The translations under genes were made by a program, and so were the position numbers. Shown here one piece after another: positions 6,392-13,647 of a stretch of 20,166 nt of DNA; the first letter of the stretch is position 1, and every line of letters starts with the position of its first letter. The notes beneath the pieces were generated by a model. It was given only the letters and a program-made list of their open reading frames with translations. It ran no database searches and was not told where the DNA came from. The DNA comes from Clostridia bacterium (GTDB taxonomy: Bacteria; Bacillota_A; Clostridia; Oscillospirales; Acutalibacteraceae), in the NCBI GenBank assembly GCA_017547865.1, contig JAFYOA010000312.1, positions 1-20,166 of the forward strand, read 5' to 3'.

Positions 6392-7753
6392 TTACGCCGT
6401 TTTTTTCGCATAACGAGCCAGGAATTTGGGATACACGACAAAGAAGCAGCCGAGATGCCCTGCCACAGCCAAAATCCAGGAAACCGGGAACACCGCATAC
6501 AGAACACCAATGGTGGGGAACGCCGCAAACACGGTGGCAACCCACAGCACACGAACACCGCAGGCGCCCAGCAGAGACACCACCGTGGGCATAACGGAAT
6601 ACCCCATACCGCGAATGCAGCCCACCATCATATCCATCAGGCCGCAGGTAAAGTACAGGCTGCACATCACCACCATACGGGTCATGCCAACCTCAATCAC
6701 AGCAGGATCGGAAGAATAGATGTTGATCAGAAAACCGCGGAACAGCACCATGCCAAGGCCAATCACCAGGCCGATCACGGTAACGCAGCCGGCACAAACA
6801 CCCAGCACCTTCTTTACACGCTCCGGACGACCGGCGCCCACACTCTGACTGGTAGCGGCCAGGGCAGCATGATGGAAAGCATTCAGCCCCACAAAAAGGA
6901 AGCCTTCCAGGTTGGCAGCGGCGGCATTGCCGGCCATAATTACAGAACCGAACGAGTTGACCGCAGACTGCACGGTAACGTTGGAAACGGAGAACACCAT
7001 GCCCTGAATACCGGAGGGGATGCCCACGCGGGCAAGCTCTGCCAGCTTATCTTTATGTACACGCAGTTTGTTCAGGCGCACGCCATAGGCTGCATCGGTT
7101 TTCAGCAGGGTGTAGAAAATCAGCGCCGCACAAATTCCGTTGGAAATTACCGTAGCCAAAGCAACACCCGCCACATCCATGTGCAGAACAATCACAAAGA
7201 ACAGGTTCAGCAGCACATTCACCACACCGGCGAAAGAAAGGAAATACAGCGGGCGCTTGGTATCGCCCACAGAGCGAAGGATGGCTGCACCAAAGTTATA
7301 CATGCCGGTGAAGGGCATGCCGGCAAAATACACACGGGTGTACAGGGCAGCCTTGGGCAGAACATCCTCCGGCGTACCCATCAGCTGCAGCAGAGGCGGA
7401 GCAGCAACGAAACCGATGACACCCACCGCCAAACCGCCGATGAGGCCCACCACCACAGAGGAATGAACGGCTTCTTCCAGATTTTTATGATCCTGCGAAC
7501 CGTAATAACGGGCCACCAGCACGTTGGCACCAACAGAGAAACCCATAAACAAATTAACAATCAGATTGATCAGTGCACCGGTACTGCCCACAGCTGCCAG
7601 CGATTCACTGCCGGCAAAACGACCCACCACCACGGTATCTGCCGCATTGAACAGAAGCTGCAGAATACTGGTAAGCATGAGCGGAATGGAAAAACGGATG
7701 ATTTTTCCCATCAAAGCGCCCTGGCTCATATCGATTTCGTAATTTTTCGCCAT
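6392..7753 (-). CDS. MATE family efflux transporter (first)
   Basis: The 453-residue protein from the ATG at 7751-7753 has the length and roughly twelve hydrophobic helices of MATE antiporters, which export drugs, metabolites or toxins using a Na+ or H+ gradient. Typical family segments are visible: FNAADTVVVGRFAGSESLAAVGST near residues 35-58, the GNAAAANLEGF region mid-protein, and a repeat of the six-helix unit in the second half. GAGGAGG precedes the ATG; reading further upstream would run into tRNA-Thr, so this start is secure. No promoter is visible between tRNA-Thr and this gene, so expression seems to rely on readthrough past hairpins. Substrate unknown. Confidence 0.92.
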   Translation of the reverse strand: MAKNYEIDMSQGALMGKIIRFSIPLMLTSILQLLFNAADTVVVGRFAGSESLAAVGSTGALINLIVNLFMGFSVGANVLVARYYGSQDHKNLEEAVHSSVVVGLIGGLAVGVIGFVAAPPLLQLMGTPEDVLPKAALYTRVYFAGMPFTGMYNFGAAILRSVGDTKRPLYFLSFAGVVNVLLNLFFVIVLHMDVAGVALATVISNGICAALIFYTLLKTDAAYGVRLNKLRVHKDKLAELARVGIPSGIQGMVFSVSNVTVQSAVNSFGSVIMAGNAAAANLEGFLFVGLNAFHHAALAATSQSVGAGRPERVKKVLGVCAGCVTVIGLVIGLGMVLFRGFLINIYSSDPAVIEVGMTRMVVMCSLYFTCGLMDMMVGCIRGMGYSVMPTVVSLLGACGVRVLWVATVFAAFPTIGVLYAVFPVSWILAVAGHLGCFFVVYPKFLARYAKKTA

Positions 7754-7771
7754 GATTTTCCTCCTCTCAAG

Positions 7772-7798
7772 TAAAAAACAGGCAGCCAAACGGCCACC
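7772..7798 (-). terminator. Terminator-like hairpin in the MATE leader
   Basis: On the minus strand GGTGGCC-GTTT-GGCTGCC (7798-7781; 7 pairs, two of them wobbles) is followed by TGTTTTTT, just 18 bases before the MATE start codon. It may terminate tRNA-Thr transcripts or act as an attenuator. A further small hairpin (CCCGG/CCGGG) lies at 7807-7823. Confidence 0.6.
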
Positions 7799-7831
7799 CG
7801 GTCGTTCCCGGTGTATGGCCGGGCAAGAAGT

Positions 7832-7857
7832 AAGCCCCAGGATATTTCCTGGGGCTT
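7832..7857 (-). terminator. Hairpin directly after tRNA-Thr
   Basis: A perfect 11-bp stem, AAGCCCCAGGA against TCCTGGGGCTT with a short loop, abuts the encoded CCA of tRNA-Thr. Only a weak pyrimidine tract (ACTTCTT) follows, so it may be a partial terminator or 3' processing barrier. Confidence 0.65.
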
Positions 7858-7933
7858 TGGAGCTGGTAAACGGACTTGAACCCCTAACCTGCTGATTACA
7901 AATCAGCTGCTCTGCCAATTGAGCTATACCAGC
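7858..7933 (-). tRNA. tRNA-Thr (anticodon TGT)
   Basis: The 76-nt minus-strand gene has a perfect acceptor stem (GCTGGTA with TACCAGC), discriminator T and encoded CCA at 7858-7860. The anticodon TGT is at 7898-7900 in loop TTTGTAA on a CTGAT/ATCAG stem. D-loop AGCTCAATTGGCAGAGC and T-loop GGTTCAAGTCC are canonical. Confidence 0.95.
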
Positions 7934-7961
7934 GCAGCGTACTACACATCTGTGCCAAAAT

Positions 7962-7991
7962 ACTATAGCATACCAAGTGGTGAAAAGTCAA
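7962..7991 (-). promoter_or_regulatory. Promoter of tRNA-Thr
   Basis: Minus-strand TTGACT (7986-7991), an 18-bp spacer and TATAGT (7962-7967) lie 29 bp before the tRNA. It may also be the only promoter feeding the downstream MATE gene. Confidence 0.75.
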
Positions 7992-8017
7992 GTTATTTTT
8001 ATAAACGCCGTCGCAAA

Positions 8018-8049
8018 CAAAAAAGAGAGCAGGGTCTCCCCTGCCCTCT
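8018..8049 (-). terminator. Rho-independent terminator of the oxidoreductase/isomerase operon
   Basis: An 11-bp stem, minus-strand AGAGGGCAGGG against CCCTGCTCTCT (8049-8039 with 8034-8024, one G-T pair) with loop GAGA, is followed by TTTTTTG. It closes the three-gene unit that ends at 8062. Confidence 0.9.
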
Positions 8050-8061
8050 TCACAGGCACAA

Positions 8062-8928
8062 TCAGAAGCAATCGGCATAGCCGATGGACTTGAGATATTC
8101 GGCAGAAATAGCCAGGCTTTCGTACTCGTCGCGGCCATAGGTGCTATCCTGTTCCACAATGAGGTACTTGGCACCGGCGGCCAGACCGGCCTCGATGATT
8201 TCGGGCCAATCCAGGTTGCCCTGGCCGATTTCGGCGAACTCGATACGGTTGGCACCGTACTCGCGGTTCACAGCCATTACGGTGGCGGGGTCGGTCATAT
8301 CCTTGCCCTCAAACATGGCAGGGGTAACTTCCTTAATGCGGTAGTCCTTCAGGTGCAGCAGATCCAGAATACCGTCGCACATCTTGATGGCCTTCACGGG
8401 GTTCATGCCGCCGCGCTGGGCCCAGTGCACATCCAGTTCGCAGCCCAGGCTGGGGGCGCTGTCCTTGATGATTTCAAAAACGGTTTTGCCGTTCTTCTTC
8501 TGGTATTCAGTGTTGTGGTTGTGGTAATACAGCTTGATGCCTTCTTTTTCCAGTTTGGCGCAGGTCTCTTCGCACAGGGCGCAGTACTTGGCCAGCTTTT
8601 CCACGGTTTCCATCTCGGGCATGGGCATGGCACCAATGCGGATGTACTTGCAGTTCAGCTCTTTGCACTGCCATACAAAGGTATCAAAATCGTTTACCAG
8701 GTTGGGTTCTTTCATACGGCTGGTGGGGCCGCCGGTAATGGCGCACACTTCGATGTCAAAATCGGCCATGGCGCGCTTGATCTCTTTGATGCTCTCGGGG
8801 CTCATATCCACCTGAGAAAGCTCGATGCAGTGGTAACCCACCTCGGCCATCTTCTTCAAGGCTTCGTAGGGACCAAGTTCTTTAAACTTATTCTTGATGG
8901 TGGATGCCTGCACAGCAATTCTTGCCAT
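8062..8928 (-). CDS. Sugar phosphate isomerase/epimerase family TIM-barrel protein (copy 2)
   Basis: The 288-residue protein belongs to the xylose-isomerase-like/AP-endonuclease-2 barrel family, which includes inosose dehydratases and tagatose/psicose 3-epimerases. Likely metal ligands are E141 (YYHNHNTEY), D166 (GCELDVHWAQRGG), H192 (LLHLKDYR) and E233 (FAEIGQGNLDW). The ATG at 8926-8928 follows GGAGGAATTGAAA; a TTG two codons earlier lies too close to the ribosome site. It is about two thirds identical by eye to the adjacent upstream gene, with identical runs at both ends and divergent stretches near residues 65-90 and 178-230. It is the last gene of the operon, behind an internal hairpin. 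Exact substrate unknown; cytoplasmic. Confidence 0.88.
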   Translation of the reverse strand: MARIAVQASTIKNKFKELGPYEALKKMAEVGYHCIELSQVDMSPESIKEIKRAMADFDIEVCAITGGPTSRMKEPNLVNDFDTFVWQCKELNCKYIRIGAMPMPEMETVEKLAKYCALCEETCAKLEKEGIKLYYHNHNTEYQKKNGKTVFEIIKDSAPSLGCELDVHWAQRGGMNPVKAIKMCDGILDLLHLKDYRIKEVTPAMFEGKDMTDPATVMAVNREYGANRIEFAEIGQGNLDWPEIIEAGLAAGAKYLIVEQDSTYGRDEYESLAISAEYLKSIGYADCF

Positions 8929-8956
8929 TTTCAATTCCTCCTCAAAATCACTTAAA

Positions 8957-8993
8957 TGAAAAACCGCCCGGGCATGAACAGTCTCACGCCCGG
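8957..8993 (-). terminator. Terminator-like hairpin between the two isomerase genes
   Basis: Minus-strand CCGGGCGTGA-GACTGT-TCATGCCCGG (8993-8968) forms a 10-bp stem, followed by CGGTTTTTCATTT. It lies inside the operon between stop 9013 and start 8928, so it probably reduces transcription of the last gene. Confidence 0.8.
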
Positions 8994-9012
8994 ACGATGC
9001 ATTCAGAACAGA

Positions 9013-9876
9013 TTAGAAGCAGTCGGCGTAACCGATCTTCTTGAGATATTCAGCGGAGATAGCGAGGCTCTCGTACTCGTCGCGGCCATAGGTGGTATCC
9101 TGTTCCACGATGAGGTACTTGGAACCGGCTTCCAGACCGGCTTCGATGATGGCGGGCCAATTCAGGTTGCCCTGGCCAATCTCAGCAAATTCCACGCAGG
9201 TGGGGAAATAGGTCTTGAAGAAGCCCATCATGCCTTCGGCACCGGGAGTCTGGAACAGCTCAGGAGTGATCTCCTTGATGCGGTAGTCCTTCAGGTGCAG
9301 CAGGTCGATGTTGCCGGCGCTCTGCTTGATGATGGAAACGGGTTCGCAGCCGCCGCGCTGAGCCCAGTGCACGTCCACTTCGCAGCCCAGGTGAGGAGCC
9401 TTTTCGAGAACATGCTCAACGATGGTCTTGCCATCCTTCTTCTGATACTCAACGTGATGGTTGTGATAGTACAGCTTAATGCCGTGGGGCTCCAGCTTGG
9501 CGCAGATGTCTTCGCACAGGGCGCAGAAAGCATCCAGCTTTTCCATGGTGGCCATCTCAGCAAAAGGCATCATGCCAATGCGGATGTACTTGCAGTTCAG
9601 CTGGTTGCACTGGTCGATGAACACGTCCAGATTGTCAACCAGGTTGGGGGTACCGGGCATGCCGGCGGTGCTGCCGGAGATGGAGCACACTTCGATGTTG
9701 AAATCGGCCATGGCACGCTTGATCTCGGCGATGTTTTCGGGGGTCATGTCCACCTGAGACATCTCGATGCAATAGTAGCCAACTTCGGCCATCTTCTTCA
9801 GAGCCTCATAGGGGCCCAGTTCCTTGAACTTATTCTTAATGGTAGAAGCCTGAACGGCAATTTTTGCTCTGCCCAT
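9013..9876 (-). CDS. Sugar phosphate isomerase/epimerase family TIM-barrel protein (copy 1)
   Basis: The 287-residue paralogue of the following gene begins MGRAKIAVQAS and carries the same presumed metal site: YYHNHHVEYQKK, GCEVDVHWAQRGG, LLHLKDYR and FAEIGQGNLNW. The C-terminal 35 residues are almost identical between the copies. The ATG at 9874-9876 follows a consensus AAAGGAGGAT. It lies 35 bp after the Gfo/Idh/MocA gene, a pairing common in inositol, glucoside and rare-sugar catabolism, where the oxidoreductase makes a keto-sugar that the barrel enzyme isomerises, epimerises or dehydrates. The substrate cannot be read from sequence. Codons are strongly biased to C- and G-ending forms, suggesting high expression. 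Confidence 0.88.
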   Translation of the reverse strand: MGRAKIAVQASTIKNKFKELGPYEALKKMAEVGYYCIEMSQVDMTPENIAEIKRAMADFNIEVCSISGSTAGMPGTPNLVDNLDVFIDQCNQLNCKYIRIGMMPFAEMATMEKLDAFCALCEDICAKLEPHGIKLYYHNHHVEYQKKDGKTIVEHVLEKAPHLGCEVDVHWAQRGGCEPVSIIKQSAGNIDLLHLKDYRIKEITPELFQTPGAEGMMGFFKTYFPTCVEFAEIGQGNLNWPAIIEAGLEAGSKYLIVEQDTTYGRDEYESLAISAEYLKKIGYADCF

Positions 9877-9911
9877 TGGAATATCCTCCTTTATTTCTTT
9901 GAAAGAAAAGA

Positions 9912-11171
9912 TTAGTTCTTGATGAGGTCGTACTTGCCTTCTTCGGCAATGCGCTTGTTGAGCTCTTCGATGTACCAGTCTTCATCGAAGTTGTAGTCAA
10001 CCTTCTGGCCGGTCCAACCGGACAGCAGGATAGCGTCGGCCAGAGCCACACCGTTGATACCATCGGTACCGGGAGCGATGAGGGGAGTGCCGTCGATCAT
10101 ATGCAGAGCAAAGTTCTCGAGAACGCCGGCATGCTGGCCGCCCCACTGAGAGGGGAACTCGATGACTTCTTCGGAGACGAGGCTTTCGCCGCCGCCGGCA
10201 GCATTGCCGGAGGTGAGACGCATAACGGACATCATATCCATGGTGGCGCTCACTTCGTCTTCGCTCTTGGCATAGCGCTTCACGGTAGCAGTCTTGGAAC
10301 CATCAACGATGATCTTACCCTTATCGCAGACGATCTCCAGACGGTCGGTACCAACCATATCATGGGTGCAGGTTACGAACACGCCGGTAGCGCCGTTGGG
10401 ATACTCGAACATAGCGGTAACGTCGGTTTCAACGGCAACGTCACGATGGCAGCCCAGACGGATGTTGGAGTAAACAGCCTTCGGCTTGCCGCACAGCCAC
10501 TGGATGAGGTCGAGCTGATGGGGAGCCTGGTTGACCAGAACGCCGCCGCCTTCGAGACCCCAGGTAGCACGCCATTCGCTCTGGTTGTAGTAGGACTGGG
10601 GACGATACCAGGTGGTAATGATCCAGTTCACGCTACGCAGATCGCCCAGCTCGCCGCTGTCCATGATCTCCTTGAGCTTCTTGTACAGGGGGTTGTTGCG
10701 CTGGTTGAACATGATGGCGAAAGGAACTTCGGGATGCTGCTTGGACAGCTCGTTCAGCTGACGAACCTGCTTGGTGTAAACACCGGCGGGCTTTTCGCAG
10801 ATAACGGGCATGCCGCGCTTAATGGCTTCCATACCCATAACAGGGTGGAAATAGTGGGGAACGCAGGTGATGATAGCATCCACGTTGCCGCTTTCCATCA
10901 TTTCGATGTAATCGGTGTAGTAAGGAACGGAGAAATACTTATCCTTGAGGGTGGCTTCCATAGCTTCCAGTTCTTCGGGAGAGCTCTTGGTGAAGCGAGC
11001 CATCATTTTGGCGGAGCCGACAATGCGGTTCACACCGTTCTCATAAGCTTCACGGCTGATGTCGCAGATAGCGCCCAGTTCCATGTGGGGAACCATGCCG
11101 CGGAAGATGAGGCCGGCGTAGGTGGAACCCTGAGCGCCGATACCGATAATACCGAGTCTAACTTTTTCCAT
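9912..11171 (-). CDS. Gfo/Idh/MocA family oxidoreductase
   Basis: The 419-residue protein starts with a dinucleotide-binding Rossmann motif, LGIIGIGAQG at residues 6-15. ICEKPAG at 124-130 holds the family's EKP lysine (K127), and GGGVLVNQAPHQLDLIQW at 208-225 supplies the catalytic histidine/aspartate region (H218, D221). Members oxidise sugars, inositols or glycosides with NAD(P)+, some as a first step of glycoside cleavage. The ATG at 11169-11171 follows GAGGAA. It is the first gene of the operon with the two isomerases and is divergent from an AraC regulator, its most likely controller. Preferred codons (AAG, GAG, CTG, AAC) dominate, pointing to strong expression. Substrate unknown. Confidence 0.92.
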   Translation of the reverse strand: MEKVRLGIIGIGAQGSTYAGLIFRGMVPHMELGAICDISREAYENGVNRIVGSAKMMARFTKSSPEELEAMEATLKDKYFSVPYYTDYIEMMESGNVDAIITCVPHYFHPVMGMEAIKRGMPVICEKPAGVYTKQVRQLNELSKQHPEVPFAIMFNQRNNPLYKKLKEIMDSGELGDLRSVNWIITTWYRPQSYYNQSEWRATWGLEGGGVLVNQAPHQLDLIQWLCGKPKAVYSNIRLGCHRDVAVETDVTAMFEYPNGATGVFVTCTHDMVGTDRLEIVCDKGKIIVDGSKTATVKRYAKSEDEVSATMDMMSVMRLTSGNAAGGGESLVSEEVIEFPSQWGGQHAGVLENFALHMIDGTPLIAPGTDGINGVALADAILLSGWTGQKVDYNFDEDWYIEELNKRIAEEGKYDLIKN

Positions 11172-11190
11172 AGTACATTCCTCTTTTCAG

Positions 11191-11219
11191 TTGAAAATTT
11201 GGTAATTTTATTATATAGT
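11191..11219 (+). promoter_or_regulatory. Promoter of the AraC-type regulator gene
   Basis: TTGAAA (11191-11196), a 17-bp spacer and TATAGT (11214-11219) predict a transcript starting just before the 9-bp inverted repeat. It overlaps the opposing promoter of the oxidoreductase operon. Confidence 0.6.
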
Positions 11220-11233
11220 ATACATACAGGCAA
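11205..11233 (-). promoter_or_regulatory. Promoter region of the oxidoreductase/isomerase operon
   Basis: Minus-strand TTGCCT (11228-11233) is 17 bp from TAAAAT (11205-11210). A perfect TATAAT (11210-11215) is also present but has no good -35 box. Either way the promoter interleaves with that of the regulator, and its -35 lies in one arm of the inverted repeat. Confidence 0.5.
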
Positions 11234-11253
11234 TTCTTCGCTTAAATTGCCTG
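11227..11253. repeat. 9-bp inverted repeat, likely operator, between divergent genes
   Basis: CAGGCAATT (11227-11235) and AATTGCCTG (11245-11253) are perfect arms around 9 bp. The repeat overlaps the leftward -35 and the start of the rightward transcript. A hairpin followed by TTTTATT in the regulator's 5' leader is the alternative reading. Confidence 0.65.
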
Positions 11254-11258
11254 TTTTA

Positions 11259-11273
11259 TTGCAAATCTTGCAA
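11259..11273. repeat. Inverted repeat TTGCA-N5-TGCAA at the regulator's ribosome site
   Basis: TTGCA-AATCT-TGCAA ends inside the AAAGGAG ribosome site of the regulator gene. The same 5-bp arms with the same N5 spacing recur just after the gene (12139-12153), and with N3 spacing before the second MATE gene (13628-13640). Confidence 0.45.
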
Positions 11274-11286
11274 AGGAGAATCCTCT

Positions 11287-12135
11287 ATGCCCCGAGAAAT
11301 GCCTCCGGTATTCGGCTCCCGCGTTCGTTCTCTACAGCCGTACAACACCAATTTTCATCTGCACGAAAATTACGAAATATATCTTCTTGTGGACGGCCAG
11401 CTGGATTACTTTGTGGAACAGACCTGTTACCGCCTGACCCCCGGCAGCCTGATTCTTTTTGATAACAAAACCATTCACAAATGCAGCAATTCCACCGATA
11501 ATTCCTACGAGCGTGTCACCGTGCATTTTCACCCCATGCTGGCCCGCCACCTGGGTACCGATAAAACCAACCTGCTGGCCTGCTTTGAGCGCATTCCGGA
11601 ACAGGGGTGTATTCTGCAGCTGGACACCAGAGAGACGGAAACCTTCCTCGCTTTGGCAGACAATATTGTGCGCACCAACCACGACCGCCTGCTGGGTGCC
11701 GATGCCCTGCTGAATGCATATCTCACGGAACTGCTCGTTTTTGTGAACCGCTGCTTCAACGAACACAAGGCCACCCACCGGCAGGATCATTCCGGCAACG
11801 TGGTGAGTTCCCGTCTGCGTCCGCTGCTTGAATACATTGAAGATCACCTGACGGAAGATCTTTCGCTGGACGCACTGGCCGCCGGCCTTTCCGTAAGCAA
11901 ATCCACCATTTCTCATATTTTTAAAGAAGAAACCGGCTCCACGCCTTCCCGGTATATCACCACCCGGCGCATTGCACTGGCAAAGCACCTGCTGCGCAGC
12001 GGCGCTTCTGTTACCGATGCCTGCATGCAGTCCGGATTCAATGATTACGCCAACTTCATCCGGGTATTCAAGTCCGCCACCGGCATTCCCCCGGGGCAGT
12101 ACAAAAAAGAGCTTGAATCCAGCCGCACAGAATAA
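11287..12135 (+). CDS. AraC family transcriptional regulator with cupin sensor domain
   Basis: The 282-residue protein has an N-terminal cupin-type sensor at about residues 18-70 (HENYEIYLLVDGQLDYFVEQ, then TPGSLILFDNKTIHKC) and a C-terminal AraC DNA-binding domain at about 175-275. The two helix-turn-helices are seen in DLSLDALAAGLSVSKSTISH and in DACMQSGFNDYANFIRVFKS, ending in the usual GIPPGQYKK. The cupin usually binds a sugar that switches the protein to an activator. AAAGGAG precedes the ATG. Divergent arrangement with the oxidoreductase operon makes that operon the likely target. The gene's codons are less biased than the operon's. Confidence 0.93.
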   Translation: MPREMPPVFGSRVRSLQPYNTNFHLHENYEIYLLVDGQLDYFVEQTCYRLTPGSLILFDNKTIHKCSNSTDNSYERVTVHFHPMLARHLGTDKTNLLACFERIPEQGCILQLDTRETETFLALADNIVRTNHDRLLGADALLNAYLTELLVFVNRCFNEHKATHRQDHSGNVVSSRLRPLLEYIEDHLTEDLSLDALAAGLSVSKSTISHIFKEETGSTPSRYITTRRIALAKHLLRSGASVTDACMQSGFNDYANFIRVFKSATGIPPGQYKKELESSRTE

Positions 12136-12138
12136 TAT

Positions 12139-12153
12139 TTGCAAAAAATGCAA
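12139..12153. repeat. Inverted repeat TTGCA-N5-TGCAA after the regulator gene
   Basis: TTGCA-AAAAA-TGCAA starts three bases after the regulator's stop codon and has the same arms and spacing as the copy at 11259-11273. No promoter is evident here, so its function is unclear. Confidence 0.4.
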
Positions 12154-12154
12154 T

Positions 12155-12199
12155 AAAAAACGCAGAACCGAAGAACCCGGCTCTGCGTTTTGTTTTTTA
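12155..12199. terminator. Bidirectional terminator between regulator and second MATE gene
   Basis: CGCAGA (12161-12166) pairs with TCTGCG (12182-12187), extended by CCG/CGG pairs, with an A-run on the left and a T-run on the right. It therefore serves both convergent genes. Confidence 0.85.
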
Positions 12200-13573
12200 C
12201 TTGTTTTCGTTCTGCATCTTTGCCATTTCGGTGTGCATTTCTTTGTTCACTTTGCAGAACATCCAGGTGGTTACCACAATGGCAAACACATCTGCCACCG
12301 CCTGCGACATCTGAATGCCCAGCAGGTCGAACATAAGCGGCAGGATGAGCAGGGCAGGAATGAAGAACAGACCCTGACGGGAAGCCGCCAGAATGGAGGC
12401 GTACAGCGTTTTGCCCATGGTCTGCATCATCATGTTGTTCATCACCACCCAGGCATTGAAGGGGAAGAAGATGAGCTGCAGCCGCAGGGCGAGGGTGCCG
12501 ATGCGCACCACGTCGGGGTCATCGCGGAACAGCTGAATGAGCTGCGGAGCAAACACGATGCCTGCGATCGCCATGACCAGCAGCACACCGGTGGCTGTTT
12601 TTACGCAGAACCAGAAAGCCTCCAGCACGCGATTGTACTTTTTGGCGCCATAGTTAAAGCCGCAAACCGGCTGAAAACCCTGGCCAAAACCGATAAGAGC
12701 GGAGTTGGCAAACATAACCACGCGACCCACCACAGACATGGCGGCAATGGCAGCATCGCCATAGGGATTGGCCACAAGGTTCAGGGTGAGGGTGGCAATG
12801 CTGCCCAGACCCTGACGGAACAGAGAGGGAATACCGCCGCCGGCGATTTCTTTCAGCCGTTCGGCAGAAAGGGTGATCCGGCGCAGATGGATCTGCACAC
12901 CGCCGGAAACCTTGATGCCCACATACAGCACCACAAAACTGACCACCTGGCTGATCACCGTGGCCCAGGCGGCGCCGGCAATGCCCATATTAAACACAAA
13001 CATCAGCAGGGGGTCCAAACCGATGTTCAGCACCGCACCAACAGTGACACCGACCATGGAGAAGAAGGCGTTGCCCTGGAAACGCATCTGGTTATTCAGC
13101 ACCAGCTGCGAGGTAAGGAAGGGCGCACCCAGCAGAATAACGCTGAGATAATCTTTGGTATAAGGCAGGATCGTATCGGTGGAACCCAACAGATAAGAAA
13201 GGGGTTCCAAAAAGACAAGGCCCAGCACCATCAGTACGATGCCCAGACCGATGGCCAGATAAAAACCGGTGGAAGCCAGCTCTTCGGCAGCTTTCTGGTC
13301 TTTGGAGCCCAGTTTGCGGGACATGGAGTTGCCGGAACCCTGGCCGCAGAAGAAGCCAAAAGCCTGGATCAGCGACATGATGGGGAACACCACGCCCACC
13401 GCAGCGGTGGCACTGGTGCCGATCTGCCCCACAAAGAAGGTATCCACCATATTATAAAACGAAGTAACCAGCATACTGATGATGGTGGGAATCGCCAGCC
13501 GGCCGACCAGACCGGGGATGGGCGTTTCTGTCATCATACGGAATTTTTCTTCCTGTGCCATGGGTTTAGCCAT
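12197..13573 (-). CDS. MATE family efflux transporter (second, MepA-like)
   Basis: The 458-residue protein has about twelve membrane helices and MATE family sequence. FYNMVDTFFVGQIGTSATAAVG lies near residues 39-60 and GQGFQPVCGFNYGAKKY mid-protein resembles the MepA/VmrA branch. It probably exports cationic drugs or metabolites with ion exchange. The ATG at 13571-13573 follows AAAAGGGG; an in-frame ATG four codons later is possible. It is clearly diverged from the MATE protein at 6392-7753 and is not a recent duplicate. It is convergent to the AraC regulator with a shared terminator. The upstream region is AT-rich with TTATAAAAT as a possible -10 and a TTGCA-N3-TGCAA palindrome, but no convincing -35 box. 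Confidence 0.92.
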   Translation of the reverse strand: MAKPMAQEEKFRMMTETPIPGLVGRLAIPTIISMLVTSFYNMVDTFFVGQIGTSATAAVGVVFPIMSLIQAFGFFCGQGSGNSMSRKLGSKDQKAAEELASTGFYLAIGLGIVLMVLGLVFLEPLSYLLGSTDTILPYTKDYLSVILLGAPFLTSQLVLNNQMRFQGNAFFSMVGVTVGAVLNIGLDPLLMFVFNMGIAGAAWATVISQVVSFVVLYVGIKVSGGVQIHLRRITLSAERLKEIAGGGIPSLFRQGLGSIATLTLNLVANPYGDAAIAAMSVVGRVVMFANSALIGFGQGFQPVCGFNYGAKKYNRVLEAFWFCVKTATGVLLVMAIAGIVFAPQLIQLFRDDPDVVRIGTLALRLQLIFFPFNAWVVMNNMMMQTMGKTLYASILAASRQGLFFIPALLILPLMFDLLGIQMSQAVADVFAIVVTTWMFCKVNKEMHTEMAKMQNENK

Positions 13574-13627
13574 GTTAATCGACCCCTTTTTTGCAAAATT
13601 TTACATTTTATAACATACCATATATGC

Positions 13628-13640
13628 TTGCATTTTGCAA
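13628..13640. repeat. Palindrome TTGCA-N3-TGCAA upstream of the second MATE gene
   Basis: TTGCATTTTGCAA lies 55-67 bp before the MATE start, upstream of the possible -10. It shares arms with the two repeats flanking the AraC regulator but has shorter spacing. A half-site TTGCAAAA lies at about 13591. Confidence 0.35.
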
Positions 13641-13647
13641 CTATAAT

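Noticed and set aside
6341..7774. 477-codon plus-strand frame opposite the first MATE gene.
   Set aside because: The product is rich in His, Gln, Thr and Asn, as expected from reading a membrane protein gene backwards.
7754..7857. T-box or riboswitch in the MATE leader.
   Set aside because: No T-box motif or recognisable aptamer core is visible, only three short hairpins.
7754..7918. Extension of the MATE protein by 55 residues at its N-terminus.
   Set aside because: The extension is translated tRNA-Thr and hairpin sequence. The ATG at 7753 has a strong ribosome site.
6164..7933. tRNA-flanked MATE gene as an integrated mobile island.
   Set aside because: The two tRNAs differ, no attachment-site repeat of a tRNA 3' end was found and no integrase is present.
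8957..8993. CRISPR-like or mobile-element repeat from the duplicated isomerase genes and GC-rich palindrome.
   Set aside because: The similarity is confined to the coding sequences and the palindrome is a simple terminator-type hairpin. No transposase, target duplications or spacer array is seen.
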